A DNA stretch of 64,000 nt from Sphingomonas changnyeongensis (GTDB lineage Bacteria; Pseudomonadota; Alphaproteobacteria; Sphingomonadales; Sphingomonadaceae), in NCBI RefSeq assembly GCF_009913435.1, contig NZ_CP047895.1, positions 371,001-435,000 of the forward strand, read 5' to 3'. Below the pieces are notes generated by a model that was not told where the DNA came from, did not search any database, and was given only the letters and a program-made list of their open reading frames with translations. Positions 7,847 through 17,542 of this stretch are shown here, piece after piece. Every line of letters begins with the position of its first letter. Positions within the stretch are counted from its first letter, which is position 1. Both the position numbers and the translations under genes were made by a program.

Positions 7847-9163
7847 ATGGCAGCACAGGCGAACGACGGCGCACCGCCCCTTCCCCCCGGCGACCGGAGC
7901 GCGCGGCTGCGCGCGATCCTGGGCGGATCGGCGGGCAATCTGGTCGAATGGTATGACTGGTATGTCTATGCCGCCTTCACGCTTTACTTCGCGCCGGCCT
8001 TCTTTCCGGCCGGCGATCCGACCGCGCAGCTGCTGCAGGCGGCGGCGGTGTTCGCGGTCGGGTTCCTGATGCGCCCGATCGGCGGCTGGCTGATGGGGGT
8101 CTATGCCGACCGGCATGGCCGCAAGGCGGGGCTGACCCTGTCGGTCAGCCTGATGTGCGGCGGCTCCTTCGCCATCGCGCTGACGCCGGGGCATGACCGG
8201 ATCGGCTGGGCCGCACCGGCGATCCTGCTGATCGCCCGTCTGGCCCAGGGGCTGAGCCTGGGCGGCGAATATGGTGCCAGCGCCACCTATCTGTCGGAAA
8301 TGGCCGGGCGCAGCCGGCGCGGTTTCTATTCGAGCTTTCAATATGTCACGCTGATCGCCGGGCAGCTGTCGGCGCTGGCGGTGCTGCTGGTGCTGCAGGC
8401 GGTGATGTCGCCGGCCAGCCTGGAGGCCTGGGGCTGGCGGATTCCGTTTGCAATCGGCGGCGCGCTGGCGGTCGTCGTATTCTGGCTGCGGCGCAGGCTG
8501 GCCGAGACCGAAAGCTTCCGCAACGCCCGTGCGGGCGCGGCGGCCCCCAGCGGCGCGCTGGCGCTGCTGCGCCACCATCCGCGCGCGGCGATGACGGTGA
8601 TGGCGCTGACGGCGGGCGGCACGCTCGCCTTCTACGCCTATTCGATCTACATGCAGAAGTTCCTCGCCAACACCGCCGGATTCAGCCGCGAGACCGCGAG
8701 CGCGATCATGACCGGCGCGCTGTTCCTGTTCATGCTGGCCCAGCCGCTGGCCGGCGCGCTGTCCGACCGGGTGGGGCGCAAGCCGCTGATGATCGGTTTC
8801 GGGGTCGCGGGGGTGGTGTTCACCTGGCCGATCTTCACCGCGCTCGAGACGGTGCGCGATCCGCTCGCCGCCTTTGCGCTGGTGACGGCGGCGCTGCTGA
8901 TCGTCAGCGGCTATACGGCGATTAATGCGGTGGTGAAGGCGGAGATGTTTCCCGCCCATATCCGCGCGCTCGGCGTGGCGCTGCCCTATGCCATCGCCAA
9001 CACGCTGTTCGGGGGCACCGCCGAATATGTCGCCCTGTGGCTGAAGCAGCAGGGCATGGAACGCGGCTTTTACGCCTATGTGACCGCGATGATCGGCCTG
9101 TCGCTGATCGTCTATCTGCGGATGCGCGACACCCGCGACCACAGCCTGATCCTCGAGGACTGA
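7847..9163 (+). CDS. MFS transporter, metabolite:H+ symporter (KgtP/ShiA-like)
   Basis: 438 residues with about 12 TM helices. The N-terminal GGSAGNLVEWYDWYVYAAF is the signature of the metabolite:H+ symporter family (ProP, KgtP, ShiA). The loop 2-3 motif is GWLMGVYADRHGRKAGL, and ARLAQGLSLGGEYGASATYL follows in TM4-5. The half-repeat loop is GALSDRVGRKPLM. Likely substrates are dicarboxylates or related organic acids; the sequence alone does not decide. The ATG at 7847 was chosen over the long upstream extension because the conserved N-terminus begins about 26 residues after it. Divergent from the crotonase gene across 121 bp, which should hold both promoters. Confidence 0.86.
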   Translation: MAAQANDGAPPLPPGDRSARLRAILGGSAGNLVEWYDWYVYAAFTLYFAPAFFPAGDPTAQLLQAAAVFAVGFLMRPIGGWLMGVYADRHGRKAGLTLSVSLMCGGSFAIALTPGHDRIGWAAPAILLIARLAQGLSLGGEYGASATYLSEMAGRSRRGFYSSFQYVTLIAGQLSALAVLLVLQAVMSPASLEAWGWRIPFAIGGALAVVVFWLRRRLAETESFRNARAGAAAPSGALALLRHHPRAAMTVMALTAGGTLAFYAYSIYMQKFLANTAGFSRETASAIMTGALFLFMLAQPLAGALSDRVGRKPLMIGFGVAGVVFTWPIFTALETVRDPLAAFALVTAALLIVSGYTAINAVVKAEMFPAHIRALGVALPYAIANTLFGGTAEYVALWLKQQGMERGFYAYVTAMIGLSLIVYLRMRDTRDHSLILED

Positions 9164-9200
9164 AGCGCTTTACCGCGGGGTAGCCAGGCCCCGCCCGGCG

Positions 9201-10526
9201 CTATTCGCTGCGCAGCGCGTCGATCGGCGACAGGCGTGACGCGCGGATCGCCGGATAGCCGCCGAACACCAGCCCGATGCCCCCGGCGAACAGGATGGCG
9301 AGCAGCGCCGTCCCCAGCCCGATCGGCGCCGGGAAATCGGCCAGCCGCTCGAACAGCGCCGCACAGCCATAGGCAAGCGCCAGCCCGGCGGTGCCGCCGA
9401 TCACGCACAGCACCGCCGCCTCGACCAGAAACTGGTTGCGGATGTCGCTGCGCCGCGCGCCAAGCGCCATGCGCAGGCCGATCTCGCGCGTCCGTTCGGT
9501 CACCGAGACGAGCATGATGTTCATGATGCCGATTCCGCCGACCAGCAGCGAGATCGACGCGATGGCAACCAGCACCGCCTGGAACACGGCGGTGACGGTG
9601 GCCGATGCCTCCATGAACTCGGCGGTGGTGTTGATCGTGAACGGGTTCATCTCGCCGCGCCCGATATTGTTGCGCTGGCGCAGCAGCCGGGTCAGCCGGC
9701 GCTTGGCATCGGCCAGATCGACCCCGTCCTCGAAACCGACGAACAGCACCGCCAGATCATCGGCCCCGGGCAGGTTGGAGGCGAAACGCTGACGCGCGGT
9801 GGTCAGCGGCACCAGCACCAGATCGTCATTGTCCTGGCCAAAGCTCGACCCCTTGCTTTCGAGCACGCCGATGACGGTGAAGGGCACGCGGCTGATCCTG
9901 ACCGTCTGGCCGACCGGGTCGAGATCGCCGAACAGCCGCCCGGCAACCGTCGGCCCGATCACGGTGACGCGCGCGGCGGTGCGCACATCGGCATCCTGCA
10001 CGAACCGGCCCTGGGCGACATCCAGCCCGGTGATCCGGCCATAATCGGGGGTCATGCCGATGGCCGTGGTGCTGGTGTTGCGCCCGCCCGAGACGAGCTG
10101 GACGGTCGAGCGCAGCTGCGGCGCGATGGCGGTGACGCCGGCGACGCTGCGCAGCACCGCGCGGGCATCGCGTTCGGTGAGCCGGCCGCGGTCCGACACG
10201 CGCCGCCCGCCGCGGTTTTCCGGCTGGGGCAGCACGATCGCCATGTTGGACCCGAGGGTCGAGATCGAATCCATGACCGACAGGCGCGCGCCTTCACCCA
10301 CCGCGACCGCGAGCACGACCGACAGCACCCCGATCATCACGCCGAGCGAGGTGAGCAGCGAACGCAGCATGTTGGTGCGCAGCGCCGTCAGCGCGATCGC
10401 GATATTGACCCCCCAGCCGCCGGCGATGCGCGCGATCCGCGCCGCCGCGCCGGCCGGTGCCGGGGTGCCGCCTGCGATCATCGCGTCTGCCGGTGCCGCA
10501 CCCGTCATCGCATCGCTCCCGCTCAT
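9201..10526 (-). CDS. ABC transporter permease, MacB/LolE type
   Basis: 441 residues with the MacB layout: one N-terminal TM helix (about residues 40-65, NMLRSLLTSLGVMIGVLSVVLAVAVGEGA), a large periplasmic domain, then three C-terminal TM helices including ISLLVGGIGIMNIMLVSVTERTREIGLRMALGAR, the FtsX-domain hallmark. It lacks the fused ATPase of MacB; that function comes from the next gene upstream, with which it overlaps by 4 bp. Together with the adaptor gene it forms a three-gene adaptor-ATPase-permease operon, inferred to export macrolides, peptides or lipoprotein-like cargo with an outer-membrane channel encoded elsewhere. Confidence 0.88.
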   Translation of the reverse strand: MSGSDAMTGAAPADAMIAGGTPAPAGAAARIARIAGGWGVNIAIALTALRTNMLRSLLTSLGVMIGVLSVVLAVAVGEGARLSVMDSISTLGSNMAIVLPQPENRGGRRVSDRGRLTERDARAVLRSVAGVTAIAPQLRSTVQLVSGGRNTSTTAIGMTPDYGRITGLDVAQGRFVQDADVRTAARVTVIGPTVAGRLFGDLDPVGQTVRISRVPFTVIGVLESKGSSFGQDNDDLVLVPLTTARQRFASNLPGADDLAVLFVGFEDGVDLADAKRRLTRLLRQRNNIGRGEMNPFTINTTAEFMEASATVTAVFQAVLVAIASISLLVGGIGIMNIMLVSVTERTREIGLRMALGARRSDIRNQFLVEAAVLCVIGGTAGLALAYGCAALFERLADFPAPIGLGTALLAILFAGGIGLVFGGYPAIRASRLSPIDALRSE

Positions 10527-11272
10527 TCCGCGCGCCGCCGCTCGGCGACCGGCAGATCCTCGATCACCTGGCCGTCGCGGAACACCAGCCGGCGCGCGGC
10601 ATAGGCGGCGATGTCCGGCTCGTGGGTGACGAGGATGACGGTCTTGCCGGCATCGTTCAGCCGCTGGAAAATCCCCATAATGTCCTCGGACGTCGCGCTG
10701 TCGAGAGCGCCGGTCGGCTCGTCGGCCAGGATCATCAGCGGATCGGTGACGAGCGCGCGGGCGATGGCGACGCGCTGCTGCTGGCCGCCCGACAGCTTGG
10801 CAGGGGTGTGCATCAGCCGCTCGCCCAGCCCCATCGCCTCGAGCGCGACGCGCGCCCGCGCCCGGCGTTCGGCCTGGCCCAGCCCAGCATAGATCAGCGG
10901 CGTCGCGACATTGTCGAGCGCGGTGGTGCGCGCCAGCAGGTTGAACTGCTGGAAGACAAAGCCGATCTTGCGGTTCCGAAGCGCCGCCAGCGCATCATTG
11001 TCGAGCTGCCCCAGATCGACGCCGTCGATCAGCATCTGGCCCGATGTCGGCACATCGAGCGCGCCGACCATGTTCATGAAGGTGGATTTGCCCGATCCGC
11101 TCGCCCCCATGATGGCGACGAACTCGCCGCGCGCGATCGTCACCGACACGCCGGCGACCGCGCGCAGCGTCTCGCCCCCCAGCCGGTATTCCTTGACCAG
11201 CGCGCGCGCCTCGACGAGCGGCGGCGCGGCGCGATCAGCCGTCATCGCCGCCATCCCCGTCGCCTGCATCAC
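10523..11272 (-). CDS. ABC transporter ATP-binding protein, MacB/LolD type
   Basis: 249 residues. Walker [11 protein letters not shown]-loop FVFQQFNLL, signature [15 protein letters not shown], Walker [15 protein letters not shown] and H-loop VTHEP are all intact. The spacing and [10 protein letters not shown] are typical of the MacB/LolD/FtsE-like branch that drives mechanotransmission rather than transport through the membrane. The frame opens at 11272, overlapping the adaptor gene by 38 bp; an internal ATG at 11245 (MTADRAAPP) would reduce the overlap to 11 bp and fits family length equally well. Overlaps the permease gene downstream by 4 bp. Confidence 0.9.
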   Translation of the reverse strand: MMQATGMAAMTADRAAPPLVEARALVKEYRLGGETLRAVAGVSVTIARGEFVAIMGASGSGKSTFMNMVGALDVPTSGQMLIDGVDLGQLDNDALAALRNRKIGFVFQQFNLLARTTALDNVATPLIYAGLGQAERRARARVALEAMGLGERLMHTPAKLSGGQQQRVAIARALVTDPLMILADEPTGALDSATSEDIMGIFQRLNDAGKTVILVTHEPDIAAYAARRLVFRDGQVIEDLPVAERRRAE

Positions 11273-12503
11273 GCGCGCCGTCCTCCCCGGCGCTGCGCGG
11301 GCGCGCGGTCGAGCGGCTGCGGACCAGCACCCGCTCGCCGGGCCTCAGGCCGGTCACGATCTCGACCTGGTCCTCACCCTGCAGGCCAAGCGTCACGCGG
11401 CGCGGCGACGGGCGATAGGCATCCTCGCCCGCCACCCAGACGATGGTGCCCGATGGCGGCCGCGCCGTGCCCCGGTCCTCGGCGCGCGGGCGGAAACGCA
11501 GCGCCGCCGCCGGGGCGCGCAGCACCTGGCGGCGCAGCCCGGTCACGATCTCGACATTGGCGGTCATGCCCGGCAGCAGCTTGCCGGCGCGGTTGTCGAC
11601 ATCGATCACGACTGCATAGCTGATGACATTCTGCGCCTCGCTCGGCGCCTTGCGGATCTGGCGGACGGTCGCGGCAAAGCGTTCGCCCGGATAGCTGTCG
11701 ACGGTGAAGGTGACGCTCTGCCCCTCGCGCACCTGGCCGATATCGGCCTCGTCGACTGCGGCCTCGACCTGCATCCGGTTGGTGTCGGCGGCGATTTCGA
11801 ACAGATTGGGGGTCTGGAAGCTGGCGGCGACGGTCGCGCCGGGATCGACCAGCCGGTTGATGACGACGCCCGCCGCCGGCGCGACGATGCGCGTGCGGGC
11901 CAGATCGAGCCGGGCGGCGCTCAGCTCGGCCCGGGCCTGGGCGATCTGGGCGCGGGCGCTGGCGATCTGGGCACGACCGGTCTGCAGGCCGGCGCGGGCG
12001 GCGGCACGGGCATTTTCCGCGCCATCGAGATCGGCGCGCGACAGGAAACCGCGCCCGGCCAGCGCCTGACGCCGGGCGAAATCCCGGTCCTGCACGGCGA
12101 TATCGGTCTGGGCGCGGGCAAAGCCGGCCTCAGCCTGGGCGAGCGCCGCTTCGGCCGAGGCGACCGCCGCCTCCGCCTGGGCGACGCGCGCGCGCGGGCG
12201 GGTGGGGTCGATTTCGGCGAGCAGCTGGCCGGCGGCGACCGGCGTGTTGAAATCGACATGGACGGCGAGGATCTGGCCGGAAATCTCCGCCCCGACCTTG
12301 AAGGTGTTGAGCGCGCGGATCCGGCCGCTTGCCGTTACGCGGCGGACGACATCGCCGCGCGCCACCGGTTCGGTGACATAGGCATAGGCCCGGCTGCGCG
12401 GCCGCAGCACCGACCAGCCGATGAGGATGATCCCGATAAGCACCAGCGCGCCTATGACCGGATGCGCCCGGACCCAGCCGCGCAAACGTGACAGCATCGA
12501 CAT
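11235..12503 (-). CDS. Periplasmic adaptor of MacA/HlyD family
   Basis: 422 residues with an N-terminal membrane anchor (HPVIGALVLIGIILIGWSVL), then a biotinyl-lipoyl half (VTASGRIRALNTFKVGAEISG), a long alanine-rich alpha-hairpin of about 100 residues (QAEAAVASAEAALAQAEAGF and on), the second lipoyl half (ARTRIVAPAAGVVINRL) and beta-barrel and membrane-proximal domains. This is the membrane-fusion partner that bridges the inner-membrane ABC exporter to an outer-membrane channel. The acidic, Gly-rich tail (DGDGGDDG) overlaps the ATPase gene. First gene of the operon, preceded by 220 bp shared with the clpA 3' end. Confidence 0.9.
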   Translation of the reverse strand: MSMLSRLRGWVRAHPVIGALVLIGIILIGWSVLRPRSRAYAYVTEPVARGDVVRRVTASGRIRALNTFKVGAEISGQILAVHVDFNTPVAAGQLLAEIDPTRPRARVAQAEAAVASAEAALAQAEAGFARAQTDIAVQDRDFARRQALAGRGFLSRADLDGAENARAAARAGLQTGRAQIASARAQIAQARAELSAARLDLARTRIVAPAAGVVINRLVDPGATVAASFQTPNLFEIAADTNRMQVEAAVDEADIGQVREGQSVTFTVDSYPGERFAATVRQIRKAPSEAQNVISYAVVIDVDNRAGKLLPGMTANVEIVTGLRRQVLRAPAAALRFRPRAEDRGTARPPSGTIVWVAGEDAYRPSPRRVTLGLQGEDQVEIVTGLRPGERVLVRSRSTARPRSAGEDGARDAGDGDGGDDG

Positions 12504-12646
12504 CCCCCCTTTGCTCAGGCCTTGCTAACCGGTCGCCGGGCGGCGCGCCAGCCATGGCCGCGCGACGATCCGGGGCGAGGGGTGCAAAAACATCCACAAT
12601 GACGCCAGTCTCCGGCGAAAGAGCCGCCGACAAAGGGGTCTGCGAC

Positions 12647-12680
12647 AAAAAAGGCGGCACCGGATCGCTCCGGTGCCGCC
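12647..12680 (-). terminator. Intrinsic terminator of clpA
   Basis: Perfect 12-bp stem (12653-12664 with 12669-12680), loop TCGC, followed on the minus strand by six T (12647-12652). It lies 43 bp downstream of the clpA stop. The rightward side also reads CTTTTG, but no rightward gene precedes it. The stem GGCGGCACCGG resembles the outer end of the dispersed palindromes. Confidence 0.88.
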
Positions 12681-12722
12681 CTTTTGTCCTGGGCCGGCCC
12701 GGAGGCCGGCGATCGGCGCGCG

Positions 12723-15041
12723 TCAGGCCTTGACGTCGGCCCTGGCCTGCCCGCCCTTCTTTTTCGGCCGCTTGGGCGCGGCAGGCGTGATCTGGAAGGC
12801 GAGCGCATCGTCCTTCAGATGCACCTTCACCTCGCCGCCATGCACGAGCTTGCCGAACAGCAGCTCCTCGGCCAGCGGCTGCTTGACCTTCTCCTGGATC
12901 AGCCGGCCCATCGGCCGCGCGCCGTAAAGCTTGTCATAGCCACGCGCGGTCAGCCATGCCTTGGCCTCGGCATCCAGATCGATATGCACCTCGCGGTCGG
13001 CCAGCTGCAGTTCGAGCTGCAGGATGAACTTGTCGACGACGCGCGCGACCACTTCGGGCGGCAGATAGCCGAACGGCACGATGGCATCGAGCCGGTTGCG
13101 GAACTCCGGCGTGAACATACGCTTGACCGCTTCCTCGTCCTCGCCCTCGCGGGTGACGGCGCCGAAGCCGACCGCCTCGCGCGCCATGTCGGCGGCGCCC
13201 GCATTGGTCGTCATGATCAGGATGACGTTGCGGAAATCAACGGTCTTGCCATGGTGATCGGTCAGCTTGCCATTGTCCATAACCTGCAACAGGATGTTGT
13301 ACAGGTCCGGATGCGCCTTTTCGATCTCGTCGAGCAGCAGCACGCAGTGCGGCTGCTGGTCGACCGCATCGGTGAGCAGGCCGCCCTGATCATAGCCGAC
13401 ATAGCCCGGCGGCGCGCCGATCAGCCGGCTGACCGAATGGCGCTCCATATATTCCGACATGTCGAATCGCTGCAGCGGGATGCCGAGGATCGTCGCCAGC
13501 TGACGCGCCACCTCGGTCTTGCCGACGCCGGTCGGGCCGGTGAACAGATAATTGCCGATCGGCTTGTCGGGATCGCGCAGCCCCGCACGGCTGAGCTTGA
13601 TCGCCGAGGCGAGCTTCTCGATCGCCAGATCCTGGCCGAACACGACCCGCTTGAGGTCGGTTTCCAGGCTTTCCAGCGTCTTCTTGTCATCCGACGACAC
13701 CGATTTCGGGGGGATGCGCGCCATCGTCGCGATCACCGCCTCGATCTCGCGCGGGGTGATCACCTTCTTGCGCTTGCCCGGCGCGACCAGCATCTGCATC
13801 GCGCCCACCTCGTCGATCACGTCGATCGCCTTGTCGGGCAGCTTGCGGTCGTTGATGTAGCGCGCCGACAGCTCGACCGCCGACTTGATCGCATCGGGCG
13901 TGTATTTGACCGAATGATGCGTCTCGAACGCGGTCCGCAGCCCGGAAAGGATCTTGATCGTGTCCTCGATCGTCGGTTCGTTGACGTCGATCTTCTGGAA
14001 CCGGCGCAGCAGCGCGCGATCCTTTTCGAAATGGTTGCGGAACTCCTTGTAGGTGGTCGAGCCGATGCAGCGGATCTGCCCGCCCGACAGCGCGGGCTTG
14101 AGCAGGTTGGACGCATCCATCGCCCCGCCCGAGGTCGCCCCGGCTCCGATCACCGTGTGGATTTCATCGATGAACAGGATCGCGTGCGGCATTTTTTCGA
14201 GTTCGGAGACGACGGCCTTCAGCCGCTCCTCGAAATCGCCGCGATAGCGGGTGCCGGCGAGCAGCGCCCCCATGTCGAGCGCATAGATGACCGCATTGGC
14301 GAGCACGTCGGGCACATCGCCCTCGATGATCTTGCGCGCCAGCCCCTCGGCGATCGCCGTCTTGCCGACGCCCGGATCGCCCACATAAAGCGGGTTGTTC
14401 TTCGACCGGCGGCACAGGATCTGGATCGTGCGGTCGACCTCCGGCCCGCGGCCGATCAGCGGGTCGACCTTGCCGTCGCGCGCCTTTTCATTGAGGTTGA
14501 CGCAGAACTGCTTGAGCGCGCTCTCGTTCTTCTGCTTGCCTTCGGTCTTGGCGGGCTTTTCCTCTTCCGCGCCCTTGACCTCGCGCGGCTCGGACGGCTG
14601 GCCGCCCTTGCCGACGCCGTGGCTGATGAAGCTGACCGCATCCAGCCGGCTCATGTCCTGCTGCTGCAGGAAATAGACGGCATAGGATTCGCGTTCGGAA
14701 AACAGCGCGACGAGCACGTTCGCGCCGGTCACTTCCTCGCGGCCCGACGACTGGACGTGCAGGATCGCGCGCTGGACGACGCGCTGGAAGCCGCTCGTCG
14801 GCGACGGATCGGTCTCGCCCTCGACGCGCAGCGCCTCAAGCTCGGTGTCGAGATAGCGGGTGACCGCGTCTTTCAGTTCGCCCAGATCGACGCCGCAGGC
14901 GACCATGACTTTCGAGGCGTCGACATCGTCGGTGAGCGCGAGCAGCAGATGCTCAAGCGTCGCATATTCGTGCCGGCGGCCCGATGCATGGGTCAGCGCC
15001 TTGTGGAGGGTGGTTTCGAGCGCGGGTGCAAAAGACGGCAT
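12723..15041 (-). CDS. clpA: ATP-dependent Clp protease ATP-binding subunit ClpA
   Basis: 772 residues, full ClpA length. The N-domain (residues 1-145, LETTLHKALTHASGRRHEYAT) binds substrates and ClpS. AAA1 has Walker A GDPGVGKTAIAEG and Walker B AILFIDEIHTVIG; AAA2 has GPTGVGKTEVARQ and VLLLDEIEKAHPD, with the sensor and arginine-finger region intact. The ClpP-docking loop appears as VGFG near residue 635. ClpA unfolds N-degron and other substrates and feeds them to ClpP. A GGAGTGAG site precedes the ATG. The clpS adaptor gene, which often sits next to clpA, is not adjacent here. Ends in a strong terminator. Confidence 0.96.
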   Translation of the reverse strand: MPSFAPALETTLHKALTHASGRRHEYATLEHLLLALTDDVDASKVMVACGVDLGELKDAVTRYLDTELEALRVEGETDPSPTSGFQRVVQRAILHVQSSGREEVTGANVLVALFSERESYAVYFLQQQDMSRLDAVSFISHGVGKGGQPSEPREVKGAEEEKPAKTEGKQKNESALKQFCVNLNEKARDGKVDPLIGRGPEVDRTIQILCRRSKNNPLYVGDPGVGKTAIAEGLARKIIEGDVPDVLANAVIYALDMGALLAGTRYRGDFEERLKAVVSELEKMPHAILFIDEIHTVIGAGATSGGAMDASNLLKPALSGGQIRCIGSTTYKEFRNHFEKDRALLRRFQKIDVNEPTIEDTIKILSGLRTAFETHHSVKYTPDAIKSAVELSARYINDRKLPDKAIDVIDEVGAMQMLVAPGKRKKVITPREIEAVIATMARIPPKSVSSDDKKTLESLETDLKRVVFGQDLAIEKLASAIKLSRAGLRDPDKPIGNYLFTGPTGVGKTEVARQLATILGIPLQRFDMSEYMERHSVSRLIGAPPGYVGYDQGGLLTDAVDQQPHCVLLLDEIEKAHPDLYNILLQVMDNGKLTDHHGKTVDFRNVILIMTTNAGAADMAREAVGFGAVTREGEDEEAVKRMFTPEFRNRLDAIVPFGYLPPEVVARVVDKFILQLELQLADREVHIDLDAEAKAWLTARGYDKLYGARPMGRLIQEKVKQPLAEELLFGKLVHGGEVKVHLKDDALAFQITPAAPKRPKKKGGQARADVKA

Positions 15042-15162
15042 TCAACTCACTCCTGCGGCGGGCGGAAGCCCGTTGCCGCTCTGTCGACGATGTTGGCGCT
15101 CGGGGGGCGCGGTGCAAGTCCGTAAAAGGCCCGACGGGCAGACGCGCGGCGCGGTCCCGCCC

Positions 15163-15360
15163 TTATTTCCTAAATAGCGCATCGGCGCTTGCACGGTGAT
15201 TAATCCGGCGGGTTATTTGTGCGCGGACGCGGGCAATCTCGCCCTCGAGCGCGGTGATCCGCGCTTCAAGCTCGTCGACGGAGAGCGGCCCCAGATCCTC
15301 GGCCAGGACCGCCGCCAGCGGCCCGCCGCGCGGCAGGTGGGAGGCAGGTTCGTCATCCAT
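15163..15360 (-). CDS. DUF1192 small protein
   Basis: A 65-residue protein starting MDDEPASHLPRGGPLAAVLAEDLGPLSVDELEARITALEGEI and ending in a basic segment, RRINHRASADALFRK. The LS(V)DELEARIxxLExEI core with a short coiled coil is the DUF1192 pattern, found widely in alphaproteobacteria; the function is unknown. The ATG at 15360 was preferred to an upstream start because the DUF1192 N-terminus aligns there. It is divergent from the quinone oxidoreductase gene. Confidence 0.82.
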   Translation of the reverse strand: MDDEPASHLPRGGPLAAVLAEDLGPLSVDELEARITALEGEIARVRAQITRRINHRASADALFRK

Positions 15361-15485
15361 GGCGGGAGCGTCGCGCGCGGCGCGGCCGGAGTCAACACGG
15401 GGGTGGCAGCATCCGTCCCGCTGTGGGAGCAAAGGTTGCACGCAAGCGGCTGACTTGTCGTCCTGTCCCCGCTAGGGAAGGCGCG

Positions 15486-16508
15486 ATGACTGTTCCGAAC
15501 ATGATGACTAAGGCCCTGCCGACCACCATGATCGCCATCGATCCGGCCATGCCGGGCGGGCCCGAGGTGCTGACCCCTGTCGAGCGGCCGGTGCCGGTGC
15601 CCGGGCCGGGCGAGGTGCTGATCCGGGTTGCCGCGGCAGGCGTGAACCGGCCCGACATCGTCCAGCGCCAGGGGGCCTATCCGCCGCCGCCGGGCGCGCC
15701 GACCATCCCCGGCCTTGAAGTCGCGGGCGAGGTGGTCGCCGCGCACGGGCTGGCCGAGGAATCGCTGATCGGCCAGCCGGTCTGCGCGCTGATCGCGGGC
15801 GGCGGCTATGCCCAATATGCGGTCGCGCCGGCCGGCCAGTGCCTGATCGTGCCCGAGGGGCTGTCGATGGTCGAAGCCGCGGCGATGCCCGAGACGCTGT
15901 TCACCGTCTGGGTCAATCTGTTCGAGCGCGCTTATGCCCGCGACGGCGACACCGTGCTCGTCCATGGCGGCACCAGCGGCATCGGCACGATGGCGATCGC
16001 GCTTGCCGGGCTGTTCGGGCTGAAGATCATCGTCACCTGCGGGTCCGACGAGAAATGCGACCGCGCCCGGGCGCTGGGGGCCGATGTGGCGATCAACTAT
16101 CGCACCACCGATTTCGTCGCCGCCGTGCAGCAGGCGACCGGCGGCCAGGGCGTGCAGGCGGTGATCGACATGGTCGGCGGCGATTATCTGCCGCGCAACC
16201 TCAAATGCCTGGCCGAGGAAGGCCGGCACGTGTCGATCGCGATCCAGCGCGGCGCGACCGCCGAAATCCCGATCTTCGACGTGATGCGCCGCCGGCTGAC
16301 GATCACCGGATCGACGCTGCGCGCGCGCAGCACCGAGTTCAAGACCCTGGTCGCCGACGAGCTGGACCGGATGGTGTGGCCACATGTCCGCGACGGGCGG
16401 CTGCGCCCGGTGATCGATTCGACCTTCCCGCTCGCCGCCGCCGCCGACGCGCACCGGCGGATGGAGGACGGCGACCATGTCGGCAAGATCGTGCTGACGC
16501 TCGACTGA
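15486..16508 (+). CDS. NAD(P)H quinone oxidoreductase, zinc-type ADH-like (PIG3/QOR)
   Basis: 340 residues. GroES-like N-terminal domain (VPVPGPGEVLIRVAAAGVNRPDIVQRQGAYPPPPG) without the zinc-binding Cys residues, then a Rossmann domain with VHGGTSGIGTMAIALAG, a variant of the GxGxxG nucleotide site, and CGSDEKCDRARALGADVAINY. NRPDxxQRxGxYPPPPG is the signature of the PIG3/TIGR02824 subgroup. It reduces quinones with NADPH by one or two electrons. The ATG at 15486 follows AGGGAAGG; a GTG at 15423 would add 21 poorly conserved residues. Confidence 0.88.
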   Translation: MTVPNMMTKALPTTMIAIDPAMPGGPEVLTPVERPVPVPGPGEVLIRVAAAGVNRPDIVQRQGAYPPPPGAPTIPGLEVAGEVVAAHGLAEESLIGQPVCALIAGGGYAQYAVAPAGQCLIVPEGLSMVEAAAMPETLFTVWVNLFERAYARDGDTVLVHGGTSGIGTMAIALAGLFGLKIIVTCGSDEKCDRARALGADVAINYRTTDFVAAVQQATGGQGVQAVIDMVGGDYLPRNLKCLAEEGRHVSIAIQRGATAEIPIFDVMRRRLTITGSTLRARSTEFKTLVADELDRMVWPHVRDGRLRPVIDSTFPLAAAADAHRRMEDGDHVGKIVLTLD

Positions 16509-16613
16509 CGGGGGCGCCGGGCGCGCCCCTCCCTGTCATGCCCCTGTCACCGCTTGATCGGCGGAATGTCATATTGATCGGCCATAGGCGCCCTGCCGAT
16601 GCGGGGGTCGCCG

Positions 16614-17537
16614 ATGATGAACGCCGTGATGCGGGTGCCAATGGACAGTGCCGGGACGGCCGATTTCGATCTGGCCGATTTCCACATCGCCGCACCGGCC
16701 CATCCGGAGCCGGAGGGCAATGAGCGGCGGCGGTTCCGCACCATCTGGATTTCCGACATCCATCTCGGCACGCGCGGCTGCAATGCGCGGCTGCTGATCG
16801 ACTTTCTCGACCATGTCGATTCCGACATGCTCTATCTGGTCGGCGACATCATCGACGGCTGGCGGATGAAGAAGCGCTTCTACTGGCCGGCCAGCCACAA
16901 TGACGTCGTCTGGCGGATCCTGAAGCGCGCCAAGCGCGGCACGCGGATCACCTATATCCCCGGCAATCATGACGAGATGTTCCGCCAGTTCACCGGGCTG
17001 AGCTTTGGCGGCGTGGCGATCCGGCGCAAGGCGATCCACGAGACCGCCGATGGGCGCAAGCTGCTGGTGCTGCACGGCGACGAGTTCGACGCGGTGATGC
17101 TTGCCCATCGCTGGCTCGCCTATGTCGGCGATGCCGCCTATGTCACGCTGATGCGGCTGAACGTGATCGTGAACGCGGTCCGCAGCCGGCTGGGCCTGCC
17201 TTACTGGTCGCTGTCCAAGGTCGCCAAGCACAAGGTCAAGAACGCGGTCGAGTTCATCGGCCGGTTCGAGGAAGTGGTGGCGCACGAGGCCGAGGCGCGC
17301 GGCGTCGACGGCGTGGTGTGCGGGCATATCCACACCGCCGAGATCCGGCGCATCGGCGGTGTCGATTATTACAATGACGGCGACTGGGTGGAGGGCTGCA
17401 CCGCTCTGGTCGAGCATTTCGACGGGCGGATGGAGGTGCTGCACTGGGCCGAGGAGGTCGAGCGGCGCAAGGCGGCACAGGCCGCCGAGGCAGAACAGGC
17501 CGTTCCGGCTGCGGCCGGGGCACTGGTCGCGGCCTGA
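16614..17537 (+). CDS. UDP-2,3-diacylglucosamine diphosphatase-like metallophosphoesterase
   Basis: About 307 residues with all calcineurin-like motifs: ISDIHLGTRG, LVGDIIDGW, YIPGNHDE, LVLHGDEFD and VCGHIHTAE, giving the two-metal site. The overall shape matches the LpxH-related COG2908 family in alphaproteobacteria. LpxH cleaves UDP-diacylglucosamine in lipid A synthesis; whether this longer paralogue does so is not certain. The gene is 5 bp from a GT4 glycosyltransferase, a pairing common in this group that suggests a shared role in envelope glycolipids. ATG 16614 sits 6 nt after a GGGGG site; an ATG at 16599 is possible. Confidence 0.82.
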   Translation: MMNAVMRVPMDSAGTADFDLADFHIAAPAHPEPEGNERRRFRTIWISDIHLGTRGCNARLLIDFLDHVDSDMLYLVGDIIDGWRMKKRFYWPASHNDVVWRILKRAKRGTRITYIPGNHDEMFRQFTGLSFGGVAIRRKAIHETADGRKLLVLHGDEFDAVMLAHRWLAYVGDAAYVTLMRLNVIVNAVRSRLGLPYWSLSKVAKHKVKNAVEFIGRFEEVVAHEAEARGVDGVVCGHIHTAEIRRIGGVDYYNDGDWVEGCTALVEHFDGRMEVLHWAEEVERRKAAQAAEAEQAVPAAAGALVAA

Positions 17538-17542
17538 GGCCG

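Noticed and set aside
12684..15125. Rightward open frame of 813 codons opposite clpA
   Set aside because: It mirrors clpA codons, is rich in Arg, Gln, His and Asp without motifs, and clpA is certain. High-GC genomes give such antisense frames.
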